This document shows positions 1 through 10,831 of a stretch of 64,000 nt of DNA, one piece after another; the first letter of the stretch is position 1, and each line of letters opens with the position of its first letter. The notes beneath the pieces were generated by a model. The model saw only the letters and a list, made by a program, of their open reading frames with translations, was not told where the DNA came from and ran no database searches. Both the position numbers and the translations under genes were made by a program. Source of the DNA: Agrostemma githago (taxonomy: Eukaryota; Streptophyta; Magnoliopsida; Caryophyllales; Caryophyllaceae); NCBI GenBank assembly GCA_958450325.1, contig OY288245.1, positions 66,017,441-66,081,440 of the forward strand. Reading direction: 5' to 3'.

Positions 1-43
1 GTCTTTCGAGCGTAGCCCGTGCGTTGCATTACTGCACGGGCCC
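1..43 (+). ncRNA. U2: U2 snRNA copy 1, 3' end only (cut by window edge)
   Basis: The window opens inside the 3' domain of a U2 gene. The remaining bases include the stem-loop IV arms gcccgtgc and gcacgggc and the start of the 3' flank. A 3' box of the form CA-N5-AGTACAA follows at about 58-71. The rest of the gene lies outside the window, so its integrity cannot be judged. Confidence 0.9.
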
Positions 44-401
44 TAGGCGCGCCCCTCCAATTCTAGTACAATTTGGATTTGAGTTCAGGCTCCCGTCGGG
101 GGACAGTAGCCATTTTTGAAAGTCGGGGGTTTGCTTCGGGCGGAATTTTATGCTGGCTCCTTACCGTGGTGGACGTACAACCGCCGTGTAATGTTCGAGA
201 CTCTCATCACTCTGGGGGAAATGGACCTTGTAGCACCCGTATCCGAGCAGCATTCCCTGTCCCCGGGGGACCTTCCTTTCATTTAAGTAGCACGGCCCGG
301 ATTAAATAGGATAGAAAGCAAGTGATGCACATCATATCCCACATCGACAAAACACGGGAAATTAGCAACGTTAATAGCCCTTCGCTTGACGCTTGTCCAT
401 C

Positions 402-500
402 GTCGAGCTTAGTAACATTAGCTTGTAACCCGTGTGGGGGCATGGGGGTTGTGGGACGTGGACTCTGCTGCTTGGGTTGGGTCTGCGCGCCAGCTATGGG
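402..500 (+). pseudogene. 7SL: 7SL (SRP) RNA copy 1, 3'-truncated
   Basis: The USE (atcccacatcg) and TTAATA box are present upstream, and the first 99 nt match the other copies, including the Alu-domain TGTAAC motif. The sequence then jumps at 500/501 from ctatggg straight to spacer that normally lies past the terminator, a deletion of about 220 bp. The S domain, the 3' strand of the long helix and the T5 terminator are all lost, so this is a pseudogene. The first bases also differ (gtcgagctt instead of gccgagctc). Confidence 0.88.
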
Positions 501-904
501 TCTCCGTAGATATTTAACGCAGGAACAAATTCCCAACCTGCAAACCGCCGCCATTTATTTTCATTCCGCAAAAACGCTCCACTGAAAATATTTCGAGAGT
601 CACATCGGTCTTGCACGACAGAAATAAATAAAGTAAAAGCAAATGAGAAAAAGCGGCCGAATTGTCGAAGGCCTTTCCTGTCGAACCTTTTAGTGAACCG
701 TCGTCACACTCTCGGTCGAGATACTCGGCGCTCTGCCAGAACGCTCTACGCCCAGCCAATCGGAACTCCAAACTCACGACAATCTCGCACTACGCGGGGT
801 CGGTATGTCACGGTCGATTGATTCTATATTGCATATAAATATATATAACCGACCGTGGAATCTCGTCATAACAACTCCCATGCCCCGGCCCGAAAGCTTA
901 TAAC
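501..904 (+). other. Array spacer, 7SL-1 to insertion point
   Basis: This is ordinary intergenic spacer of the array: A-rich tract near 625, the gcggccg and gtcgaac segments, and the AT-rich core near 825-850 bounded by cggtcg and cgaccg arms. No gene is seen. It is broken at the gggac target site by the solo LTR that follows. Confidence 0.8.
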
Positions 905-909
905 GGGAC

Positions 910-2522
910 TGATAAGTGTAGTTTGTAGTGCCTATTTTGTAGTGTTTTGGTCCCATTTTCCTTGTGGAATCGCTCCTTGGGAGCGATTTATGGGCTTCTT
1001 ATGCTTCCTTTAGTTCATTTCAGGTTCCCGAGGCCGATTTGGAAGAGTTGGAGCGATTCCGACTCGATACATACACATTTTGGAGCCAACGAGATAAAAG
1101 AACGATGGCTCGAGGCCTTGGAATCGACCCCGAGACCTTGGGTCCCAATCCCGAGCCTCCGAGACCCGATCCCAAGTCTCGAGAATCGATGGGAAGCCCA
1201 TGAGAAACAAGGAGAGACCAAAAAGTTCATATGGGAGGCCTACAAGACTCATCCCGTTCGGGATGAGGTGCACAAACAAGGAGGCTACTGTCCAGGGCCC
1301 ATCCCGACCGGAAGCATGGCTTCCCGACCGGGACCGACCCCGTCCCGACCGGGACCATCCCGTCTCGGCCGGGACGGCCTAGCTGTAACCCGCGCTTGTT
1401 TCTTTCCCCTCCTTTCCACTTGTAACCCTATATAAACTCTTCCCTTGTTTTGTTAAGCTGATGTTAGAGATTATCCCTAAAACCCTAGACTACTTTAGGT
1501 TAGATTAACTTAGATTAGCTTAGATTAGATTAGTCGGTAATTAGTAGTTAATCTTAGATTAGTGCTTGTATTATTGGATTTCTTGAAGAATCCATCCAAG
1601 ATTGACAACCTTGGTGAAATTATTTGGGTTTTCTTCTATGCAAGTGTTCTCCTTTTCCATTCTTCACTAGTTTGGTATAATCCTTTCTTCCTTTTTACTC
1701 TTAATCTTGTTTGTTCATCCAAGTTTGCATCTTTAATTGATTTTATTGTTCTTAGTTCATTGTTATTACTAGTTTGTTTATGTTAGTTTTGGTTTCTTAT
1801 GTTGATTCATCTTCTTCTTGCTAGTTATAGTTTGATTATGTTAGAGTAGTGTTCTTGCTAGGGTTAGTAGGATGATTAGGGTGTTAATTGGGTGATTTAG
1901 GGATTGTTAGAGATGTTGGTGGAAGATTTGGGTTTCCTCTTGGTTTGGTGCACATCACATGTTTGTTGAAATGCTTGAATGACTAAGTAGTCGTGAATGC
2001 TTGTTTTTCTTGCTTTTCTCTTGTGGGTGATAGTTTGTTTGTGGGTCCGGTTCCCTCACTAAGTTGCGAGAGCCCGGTGAGGAAGACCCCTAGGTCGGTC
2101 TAAGTAGCGAGAGCCCGGATGCGACCTAGGCCACCATAGCGCGCTAGAACCCCGTTTGTCATGTGTGTCGCCGAGATGGGTACGAGGTGGAACCTCTAGG
2201 TGGGTCTAAGTTGCGAGTGCCCGGACCAACCTAGATCATCCTACTACCTCCTTCGCTCTAGTTATCCCTCGACCATTCCGTTACCCCTTTGACCCCGACC
2301 TAATCCTAGCCCGTTTTCCTTTGTTTGTCACCCTAGTCATAGTCTAGCCTTCTCCCCTTCCTATCATTATAGTCTAGTTTAGCTCGTTGACTTAGTCTCG
2401 TTCTTAGGTCGACCTAGTCTAGATGCCTCTTACCGTCCCCGTGGATTCGACCCGACTTGCCCTAGTTAGGATTAGCCGGTTTATATATTGATCGGTTGGG
2501 ACGTGACGAATCCCTCCCATCA
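910..2522 (+). mobile_element. Solo LTR of a tRNA-Asp-primed Ty3/gypsy-like family
   Basis: The 1613-bp sequence begins TGATAAGTGTAG and ends CTCCCATCA, and is flanked by the perfect 5-bp duplication gggac (905-909 and 2523-2527). It interrupts the array spacer between aacgggac and gggacatcc, where other units run straight through. It matches the LTRs of the element at 4637-12422 in the opposite orientation (for example the shared gagtcggaatcgctccaact stretch), but is clearly more diverged from them than they are from each other. A TATA box (tatataaa, 1431-1438) and a cluster of tcccgaccggga-type palindromes (about 1301-1375) are visible. No internal region, PBS or PPT remains, so it is a solo LTR formed by LTR-LTR recombination (inference). 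The ORFs at 947-1435 and 1562-1786 inside it have no recognisable domain. Confidence 0.9.
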
Positions 2523-2946
2523 GGGACATCCAGAGCTACTTCCTTATTCACACGAAGAGCTTCACCAGTCGGTCCTCGCAACCCCAACATTTTAATTCAA
2601 ACTGGTTTTCGTGAGAGAAAGGTGTTTCGTCCTCCGCATATTCGATCATGTTATTCGGGGACGGGGGCATCACTACTTGATTATTCATAATTATTGAGCT
2701 ACGACCCTTGGAGACGGGTGTAGACACGAGCGCAACCGATTTCAAAGTTCTAAATAATCAAAATGGAAGACTTGGTCGGTCCCGCGCGAGATCACCGGAG
2801 GTGCACACGGGGAAAATAAAGGGTGGATTGTGAGGAGGGTGTGGTCGTATGATATATAAAACGCAGGTTATATCCCACATCGACAGTGGACCGAAAGAGA
2901 GATGATTTGTCAGCTATAAAAGGGCACACGATGTGAGGAGTAGGGA

Positions 2947-3130
2947 ATACCTTTCTCGGCCTTTTGGCTAAGATCAAGTGTAGTATCTGTTCTTATTAGT
3001 TTAATATCGTATATGTGGGCCAATGGCTCACACGATATTAAATTAATTTTTTAAGGGAGGAAGTTCGTCACAGTAGCTTGCTATTGGGTCTTACGAGCGT
3101 AGCCCGTGCGTTGCACTACGGCACGGGCCC
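2947..3130 (+). ncRNA. U2: U2 snRNA copy 2, degenerate
   Basis: Full length, with USE at 2872-2882 (atcccacatcg) and TATA at 2915-2920. The 5' end and GTAGTA branch-recognition sequence are intact. The second arm of stem IIa reads cgtat instead of ctgat and the first arm attag instead of atcag, so that stem is disrupted. Further changes are gaagttcg and cttacgagcgtag in the 3' half. It is probably a decayed copy. The 3' box is intact. Confidence 0.93.
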
Positions 3131-3492
3131 TAGGCGCGCCCCTCCAATTCTAGTACAATTACGATTTGAGTTCAGGCTCCCGTCGGGGGAACGTAAGCAT
3201 TTTCGAAAGTCGGGGGTTTGCTTCGGGCGGAATTTTATGCTGGCTCCTTTCATACCGTGGTGGACGTGTAGCCGCCGTGTAATGTTCGAGACTCTCATCA
3301 CTCTGGGGGAAATGGACCTTGTAGCACCCGAATCCGAGCAGCATTCCCTGTCCCCGGGGGACCTTCCTTTCATTTAAGTAGCACGGCCCGCTTTAAATAG
3401 GATAGAAAGCAAGTGATGCACATCAAATCCCACATCGACAAAACACGGGAAATTAGCAACGTTAATAGCCCTTCGCTTGGCGCTTGTCCATC

Positions 3493-3768
3493 ACCGAGCT
3501 CAGTAACACTAGCTTGTAACCCGTGTGGGGGCATGGGGGTTGTGGGACGTGGACTCTGCTGCTTGGGTTGGGTCTGCGCGCCAGCTATGGGCTCACTTGG
3601 CACGATCGAAGGGTCGTGTCAACTGGGTCCTAGAGAGGAGGGGATCGCGTGAGGCTGGATCCACAGAGCAACGACTACCTCCCGCTCTCTTCAGTGGAAG
3701 GAAAACGATTCGGTGCTGCCCGGGCCCGTTAGTGCCCGTTCAGTAGAGATATCCAATGAACCATCACC
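3493..3768 (+). pseudogene. 7SL: 7SL RNA copy 2 with 30-nt internal deletion
   Basis: Promoter and 5' Alu motif are present (first base a instead of g). About 30 nt are missing between ctatggg and ctcacttgg, removing one arm of the lower S-domain helix that is present in other copies. The helix 6 hairpin and helix 8 follow normally and the RNA ends before a T5 terminator at 3769. Length is 276 instead of 306 nt. It could be transcribed, but the fold of the central helix is damaged. Confidence 0.85.
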
Positions 3769-4264
3769 TTTTTGTTGTTAATTCTCCGCAGATATTTAAT
3801 GCAGGAACAAATTCCCAACCTGCAAACCGCCGCCATTTATTTTCATTCCGCATATACGCTCCACTGAAAATATTTCGAGAGTCACATCGGCCTTACATGA
3901 CAGAAAAAAATAAAGTAAAAGCAAATGAGAAAAAGCGGCCGAATTGTCGAAGGCCTTTCCCGTCGAACCTTTTAGTGAACCGTCGTCACACTCTCGTTAG
4001 TGCCCGTTCTGTAGAGATATCCAATGAACCATCACCTTTTTGTTGTTACGTCTCCGCAGATATTTAACGCAAGAACAAATTCCCAACCTGCAAACCGCCG
4101 CCATTTATTTCCATTCCGCGAAAACGCTCAACTGAAAATATTTCGAGAGTCACATCGGCCTTACACGACAGGAAAAAAAAAGTAAAAGGAAATGAGAAAA
4201 AGCGGCCGAATTGTCGAAGGCCTTTCCCGTCGAACCTTTTATTGAACTGTCGTCACACTCTCGG
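3729..4264 (+). repeat. 268-bp tandem duplication of 7SL 3' end plus spacer
   Basis: The segment beginning ttagtgcccgttcagtagag (3729) and running through the terminator and into the spacer is repeated from 3997. The join is cactctcg|ttagtgcc, with a shared cg at the breakpoint. A near-identical duplication is found in the next unit (13480/13750), so the event predates separation of these two units and predates the LTR element now lying between them. Confidence 0.88.
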
Positions 4265-4636
4265 TCGAGATACTCGGCGCTCTGCCAGAACGCTCTACGC
4301 CCAGCCAATCGGAACTCCGAACTCACGACAATCTCACACTACGCGGGGTCGGTATGTCGCGGTCGATTGATTCTATATTGCATATAAATATATATAACCG
4401 ACCGTGGAATCTCGTCAAAACAACTCCCACGCCCCGGCCCGAAAGCTTATAACGGGACATCCGGAGCTACTTCCTTATTCACACGAAGAGCTTCACCAGT
4501 CGGTCCTCGCAACCCCGACATTTTAATTTAAACTGGTTTTCGTGAGAGAAAGGTGTTTCGTCCTCCGCATATTCGATCATGTTATTCGGGGACGGGGGCA
4601 TCATTACTTGATTATTCATAATTATTGAGCTACGAC

Positions 4637-6224
4637 TGATGGTAAGGATTTGTCACGTCCCTAGCCGATCAATATAACACCGACTAACCTAGTGAGTAGC
4701 TAGGGTAAGTCGGGATCGTATCCACGAGGACAATATATCAAGGTTTAGACTAGGTTGGCCTACAACAAGACTAGATTACCGAACAAACACAAAGAAGCGA
4801 TAAATGGAAAACTATGATGGAGGAGAAGTAGGAACTAAACTAACACTAGAGACTAACTAAACGATGAAACTAACGGAAATGATGGCTAACTAAGAGAATT
4901 AACACAAATATGGAAAGATGTGGGGTAGGTCGGGTTCATAGGAGTAGAAGGATAATTGGGGTGATCAAGGGTATAGGTGTCTCCTAATCGCTAGAGTCGG
5001 TCCGGGCTCTCGCAACTTAGACCGATGTCATGGTGGGTCCGGGCTCTCGCAACTTAGACCCTAGTCCGCGCTCTCGCGACTAAACTATTCTCAACATTTC
5101 CACAAAATAAGCAATCAATGAGAAGATGAACACAAGCATGGGAAGGATGGCCACTACAACTCACAGAAGCATATCAACAAACACATAGAGTGCCTACAAT
5201 GTGACTAACAATAAAGATATAACCTTTTCCCCTTAATCAACCCTAATCATCCATAATCTACCCCTAATCCCCCTTCTAACCCCACAAGAAAACTACTCAC
5301 TCATTATCATGAATAAAACATCCATAACAAGAGAAAATATTATCACTAAACAAACATCCATAATGATTAACAAGATCAATGTCACACTATATAACAAGAT
5401 GCAAACAAGATTAAATAAACAAGATTAAGAGTAAGAAAGATTATACCAATACTAGGAAGATGAAAAGATGCAATCTTGTATAAATAAGAACCCAAATAAA
5501 ACCCAAGGTTGTCAATCTTGGAGAATTCTTCAAGTATCCTCTTAATACAAGAACTAATTACAAGGATTAACTAAAGATTAACTAAGATTAAGGGAGAATT
5601 AAAACTAATGAGAGTAGCAATAATCTAGGGTTTTGAATGATAATGGAGGCTTAAACTAATCTAGGGTAAGATAAGATGTCTTAAAATTACAAGAAGGGAG
5701 TATATATATGGGTACAAGAATGAAGGAGAAGAAAGAAAAAGAGTCGTGCAGCAGCATCACGGTCCCGACCGGGACGGATCATCCCGATCGGGACGGCCCT
5801 ACCATCCCGACCGGGAAGGGTTGATCCCGACCTGGATGGGCTCACAGCAGCCATCTCAATGTAGCACCCCATCGCGAACGGGATGGGTCTTGTATGCCTT
5901 CCTTAAACGCTCTTTGGTCCTTCCTTGCCTCTCATGGGCTTCCCACCGATTCTCGGGACTCGGGATCGGGTCTCGGAGGCTCGGGATTGGGTCCCAAGGT
6001 CTCGGGGTCGATTCCAAGGCCTCGAGCCATCGTTCCTTTATCTCGTTGGCTCCAAAATGTGTATGTATTGAGTCGGAATCGCTCCAACTCTTCCAAGTCG
6101 GTCTCGGGAACCTGAAACGAACTAAAGGAAGCATAAGAAGCCCATGAATCACTCTAAAGGAGCGATTCCACAAGGAAAAAGGGACCAAAACACAACAAAT
6201 AGGCACTACAAACTACACTTATCA
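4637..6224 (-). repeat. 3' LTR of the minus-strand element
   Basis: On the + strand it begins TGATGGTAAGGATTTGTC and ends CTACACTTATCA, the reverse complement of a TG...CA LTR. It is followed at once by the polypurine tract. It holds palindromes of the tcccgaccggga type near 5762-5882 and an AT-rich tatata segment near 5700-5708 that would be the promoter TATA on the minus strand. Confidence 0.93.
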
Positions 6225-6240
6225 ACTCCCCCACACTTAA
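6225..6240 (-). other. Polypurine tract of the minus-strand element
   Basis: The + strand reads actcccccacacttaa directly next to the LTR end. On the element strand this is ttaagtgtgggggagt followed by TGATAAG, a typical plus-strand primer site. Confidence 0.88.
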
Positions 6241-7977
6241 CCCTTACTCGCCCTCGAGTAAGCACACACTAACTACTAAACTAGCCGAATGGGTATTAGC
6301 GCATCCTACGCCCCTTCAACTCACGCGAGTGCACTTAGAGGAAAAGTGCACTCCGCAAGGCAAGTTGGGTCTTGCGACAAAACTGTGGATGCAACCGGAC
6401 ACAAAACACATAAACAAACAAACACACAAACAAACACATAATCGGTTGCACCCAAAACAAAAGAAATACCGCTTCCCTCAAACAAGCGGTGAATGAAACA
6501 CCGGTTTAGGACTCGAGGTAAGTGACAACGTTCCCAAGCTAGCAATACAAACCAAGGTGGACTAAACCCTAATAGTCTGACGATAAAGCAACAAGAACGT
6601 TGGTGACTTACCTAGGTCCTCCTAACTTTCTAAAAACGTACTACGGGACGATCGGCGGAGTGGAAAAGTGGAGAACCACGGTGTTAGTCGACACTGTAGG
6701 TAAGTGAGACCCCGCCCCCTTTAGCGTGAGCCAAGAGGGTCGTCCCGTGTCCAAGACCGCCTAACTAGTCCAAGTAAAAAGGTGGAAAACATGCAAAATG
6801 AGGGAAGACCGACTAATGCCGCTATCATCCTTCCTAGGGACTCGGTTCTTTGGTAGGCTCTTCACGGCAAAAGTCGGAAAAGGTTTATTTTTGTGGGGAT
6901 TTCTTTTTTTGTGAGACGGGTTTTCTTTTGGCATTTTCTTTCTTTTCGACGTTTTGATTTGTTTGTTGCCATGCCATTTCTTTTTCTTCTTTTCTATTTT
7001 CTTTTTGGCTTTTGTCCCTTTTCTTTTTTCTTCATTCTTTTCTTTCTTTAATTTTTCTTTCTTTTTCTTTTCTTTTCTTTGCCCTTTTGGCAAGATTTGG
7101 CATTTTTGGCATTTCTCGACACTCAAGAAAGAGAGAATCAACAATTTGCATTTTATTTGTGTGGGTATGTGTAAGAGGTAGGGTAATGGGTGAGTCGGGA
7201 CGACGCCTTCCCTTCAAACCCACAAAAAGTGGAGAACTTGGACTAATCAAACAACCCTAGACACGGTCACCTAAGGGACGAGACTCGGTAACCAAGGCCT
7301 TTTCACACCGTGGGTGGTCATAATGGTCAAAGGTGCAAATCCCGTAGTAAATCCCTAGTAAGCTAGGTGGACTCAAGGTAAAGGACCAACGAATTCATTG
7401 ATTTAGGGTCATTCTACTAGACTAAAGCCCAAGACTCGATTTATACTACTAGGAAGGAAAAGTAGGCACTCACACACTAGCCTCTAAACCGGGTTTTCGA
7501 AAACCATTTACACAAGACACAACACAACATAAAATAAAGACTCAATGAGAAGGAAAGAAAAAAGAAGTAAAGGCAACAAAACAAGAACAAAACAAAACGA
7601 ACACAACCAAAACAAACACCACCCCGAACTTCCAAATGAGCAACCAATCATCCACAAACTTTACAAAGCTCCACCCGAGCACACCACAACACATATCTCC
7701 TCCAAACTTCACAAGAAACCAAGAGGAAAAAGGGTTGAAAAGATGTTACCGGGTGTCTTGAAAGCTCTCCAAAGCTAGCGGTGAGTAAGCGACCTATAAG
7801 GAAAAAGGGAGGCAAAACACGCACACAAACAAATATACGACACAATAGACACAAAATGAAAACGCAAAAGAGAAAATCTTTTTGATTTTTGTGAAAAATT
7901 TTCAAATTTTTAGGATTTTTTAAAGGTTTTTTTTTTAGAATAAAGGGAAAAATAAAACTAACTATGATAGAATATCG
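6241..7977 (-). other. Non-coding 3' interior of the element
   Basis: No credible protein is seen. The stretch includes a strongly pyrimidine-rich block at about 6894-7090 (+ strand), which explains a lysine/glutamate-rich shadow ORF at 6761-7144 on the minus strand. It lies between the PPT-like motif at 7978 and the terminal PPT. I see no repeat unit or RNA gene in it. Confidence 0.7.
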
Positions 7978-8022
7978 CTCCCCCACACTTAAATTGAGCA
8001 ATGTCCTCATATGCTCAATCGT
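7978..8022 (-). other. Internal PPT-like motif of the element
   Basis: The + strand gctcccccacacttaaattg repeats the core of the terminal PPT (cccccacacttaa) about 1.75 kb further inside. On the element strand it reads as a gag...ttgctcaatttaagtgtggggg-like segment. It resembles a conserved motif I know from the 3' region of many plant Athila-like elements. It may be a second priming site or a remnant of recombination. Confidence 0.6.
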
Positions 8023-8720
8023 AGTGTGCGGAGAGACAAAAAAAAAGAAAAGAAACTACGAAAATAAAGCTAAAAAACAAAAAGAAAAGATGGAGAAAAG
8101 GGTAGAAAGCGTCCGGCCGGGGTGTAATCAAATCACCATGGGCCGAGACAAGAAAAGATATAGATGAGGGGAAGAAAATAAAAAGAAGGAAATAAAAGGA
8201 AATGGGAGGGGAGGGCTAGGTGTAATCAAGTCACCTACCCCGGATTCCGCCTAAATCCGACTAAATCCTCAAAAAAAGAAAGTGAAAATCTTGTAAAATT
8301 TGGATTTTTTGATCGACTCTCGACGTAATCACATCGTCGGGAGTCGGGACCAACCACTACCGAGGCCTCGAAGGCCACCATGACATCAAGACACGAAAGT
8401 GTACAAGGGAAAAGGGAATAAACAAAGGAAAACAAGCAACAACAAAAACGGAAAAGAAAGGATAGTTGTCGTACCATAGGTTAGCAACTCACTCTCTCCA
8501 TCATCTCATAGATCGATAAAGGCGCTTGCTTGTCTTCATCATTGCTTTTCCGCTACATTCTCGATAACATCGCATGGTAGAGGTAGTAATGGTGCGAGGG
8601 GGTGGAATTTGATGCGAATCTCGGTGTGTAAAGTGAGGTGTACGGGTCATATGATAGGAGTAAGGAGGAGTAGGGAGGTTGGGAGGGGGTATAATGGATG
8701 GGTGGAGTCAAAAGGGACCA
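8023..8720 (-). other. Element interior without clear genes
   Basis: Purine-rich on the + strand with aaaaagaaaa runs. The segments ggtgtaatcaaatcacc and ggtgtaatcaagtcacct occur at about 8120 and 8219, and a related cgtaatcacatcg at about 8322. No domain-bearing ORF is visible. Confidence 0.6.
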
Positions 8721-8904
8721 TCCCGGTCGGGATGGATGGTCCCGATCGGGTTGATAAACCCTTCCCGATCGGGAAGCTCTCGTCCCGGTCGGGAATGCAC
8801 TCCAGTGAGTCCGAATTTATGCACCTTCATCCCGATCGGGATGGCTCCTTCCCGGTCGGGATTCCTCATCCTTCCCGGTCGGGAAGCCCTCTTCCCGGTC
8901 GGGA
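8721..8904. repeat. Cluster of eight tcccgRYcggga palindromes
   Basis: Twelve-base palindromes start at 8721, 8740 (last base changed), 8763, 8783, 8830, 8850, 8873 and 8893. The centre alternates between gatc and ggtc. Similar motifs occur in the LTRs at 1301-1375, 5762-5882 and the matching part of 10832-12422, so this is a family trait and not a single local event. Confidence 0.9.
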
Positions 8905-9283
8905 TGAGTCTTCTTGGCTTCCCCAAGCCCAAAAGCTTATCATAAGCTTCAAAAACCGACTTCCTTGCTCGCAAATCAAACTCCATCATCAACTACTCCT
9001 TTCTAGGAGTCACCTTCACTTCACCTATCATAATAAACTCAAAGTACACATCAAATTCACTCCCTCACATCGCTCATCAAAATACCAAATCAATTACAAG
9101 AATCCCACAAAAACGAAAGAGTCCAAGAAACAAAAATCACAAATACAAGCACAAGTACTCTAAAGAAGAGAAGAGGGGAATATACAACATGACGGTTCTT
9201 TTAGGAACTCCGTCAAACCTAGGATGGTGGACTCCATTCTTCAACCATAGCCCTCAAGGGCATGGAGGAGCAAGTCGAACGCG

Positions 9284-10577
9284 CTACCGACATCGTAGTG
9301 AAGGCCCAAGAAGCGCCTCGAGCTTAACCGACCTCCACGGCCTCCAAGGAGGAGGCAAGAAGTAGGATTCCCAAGACCCAAAATCATCTTCAAAGTTGTC
9401 TCCGGGGTCTATCCATCCTTTGAGCTTCACAGATCTCTTCCTCCCTAGGCATCGCCTCCAATCATTAGCAAGCTTCATCTCCAAGAAACAAGGCACAAAA
9501 AGCGGTTTTGGCCTCACTTCCTCGTTGCACACCCCCACACTTGCCTCAAGTTGTGGTTCCCCATCTTCATCACTCGGCCCCACATCATCATGGAGGAGAG
9601 GATCGAAACTTCTACCGGCGGTTTCAGTCTCTTCCAAACCATCTCTCGGTGTACTAGCAAGGGGCTCTTGATGCTTGTCCAAGTTATCGCACAAGGGCAA
9701 CTCGAGGCCAACAATTTCACCCAACAACTCTACAAACTCCACCAAACCATCCCACTCACTATCCTCCTCCAATTCTTCACCAACGATGCCTTCACCAAGA
9801 GTCATCTTCTCATTCATCTCTTTTTGGGTAGACGATTGAGGTTCTTCAAAGCAAATCTCTCTTTCAAAGGGAACTACATCGGCGGCTTTGTAATTAGGTT
9901 GCTCCTCTCTCTCAAGTAGGCATCCTCCATCTAAATATGATGTTCGGGATAAAGACATTACGGTTTGAACCGATAATGCATTTAAATGAGCATTCCTCGC
10001 CTCGTTTCCCCTTCGAATTTGGGCCAAGAGTTCCTTATTCTTTTGCAATTGGATGGCCATTTCTTGTTGCATTTGAAGCATGGATTGATGAAACTCCAAG
10101 TTTGGCATTTGGCGGTCGTTGGGGTTTTGTAAAGCTCCTTGATAATCTTGATGATGCCCAAGGGGTGGGGCATCATATTGTTGGTAGCAAGGTTGGGGTG
10201 ATTGGTAGTATTTGTGGGTCATGGGGTTCATATTGTGGTTGGGGTGGAGGGTAATATTGTGGGTCTTGGGGGTATTGGCTTCCACAAGGTGAATCTTGAG
10301 TGTACATGGTGGGGTCACAATCATAACTCGAGTAATAGTCACCATGATCGTAGGATTGGTAATCATTCACTTGTTGGTAGCCGTTTTCATACTCTTGAGG
10401 ATCATACCCATCTTGATTACCCCAAGAAGCTTGATAATGGTAGGGGGACGTCATGTCATAGCTTTGGGTCATGGAAGAAGAGTGGTAGCTCATATCGCCT
10501 CTCGAGTGTGTGGAGTTTAGATCAAACCCCATGCTTGCTCGAAAATCGTAGTCCATACCCGGTTGGAAACCACTCAT
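9284..10577 (-). pseudogene. gag-like ORF of the non-autonomous element, frameshifted
   Basis: Two overlapping minus-strand frames form one coding region: 10577-10173 (134 aa) and 10366-9284 (360 aa). The frames appear to be divided by an extra base in the T-run at 10211-10213. The N-terminal part is rich in Tyr, Gln, Asp, Ser and Pro. A coiled-coil-like stretch with regular Leu/Met/Gln follows (EFHQSMLQMQQEMAIQLQKN). The remainder is acidic (Glu/Asp) with a short basic C-terminus. I see no gag core domain, zinc knuckle, protease or polymerase motif, so the structural-protein role is inferred from its position just inside the 5' LTR and PBS. It could instead be an element-specific accessory ORF. 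Confidence 0.6.
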
Positions 10578-10810
10578 TCTAGCAACCGTCCGTTTAAGCG
10601 GCTCTGAGTTGCAAGAAGAAGATAATCACCACCTCTAAGCACAAACTGTAGACTAAGAACAAACGTGAGAAGTCTAGTGCTTTTTGGGCACTAGACAAGA
10701 GAGAAATAAACCACACACACACAAGAAGCAAGGTAACAAAAAGAAAAAGAAAAACACAAACATAAAGACTAAGTCAAGCAAATAGGAAAACAAAGTCCAA
10801 ACTAGCACTG

Positions 10811-10828
10811 TCCCCGGCAACGGCGCCA
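10811..10828 (-). other. Primer binding site, tRNA-Asp
   Basis: The + strand tccccggcaacggcgcca equals the 3' end of plant tRNA-Asp(GTC) including CCA, so the element strand is fully complementary over 18 nt. It lies 3 nt from the LTR end. This is a PBS, not a tRNA gene: no other part of a tRNA is present. Confidence 0.93.
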
Positions 10829-10831
10829 AAT

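Noticed and set aside
6761..7144. Lys/Glu-rich 127-aa protein on the minus strand
   Set aside because: It is the translation of a polypyrimidine/polypurine tract and has no other support.
8721..8904. Restriction-modification type sites or a replication origin
   Set aside because: The palindromes sit in retrotransposon DNA of a plant genome and occur in other LTRs of the family; no origin proteins or context are seen.
10811..10828. Apparent tRNA-Asp gene end
   Set aside because: Only the 18 nt complementary to a primer are present, three bases from an LTR; it is a PBS.
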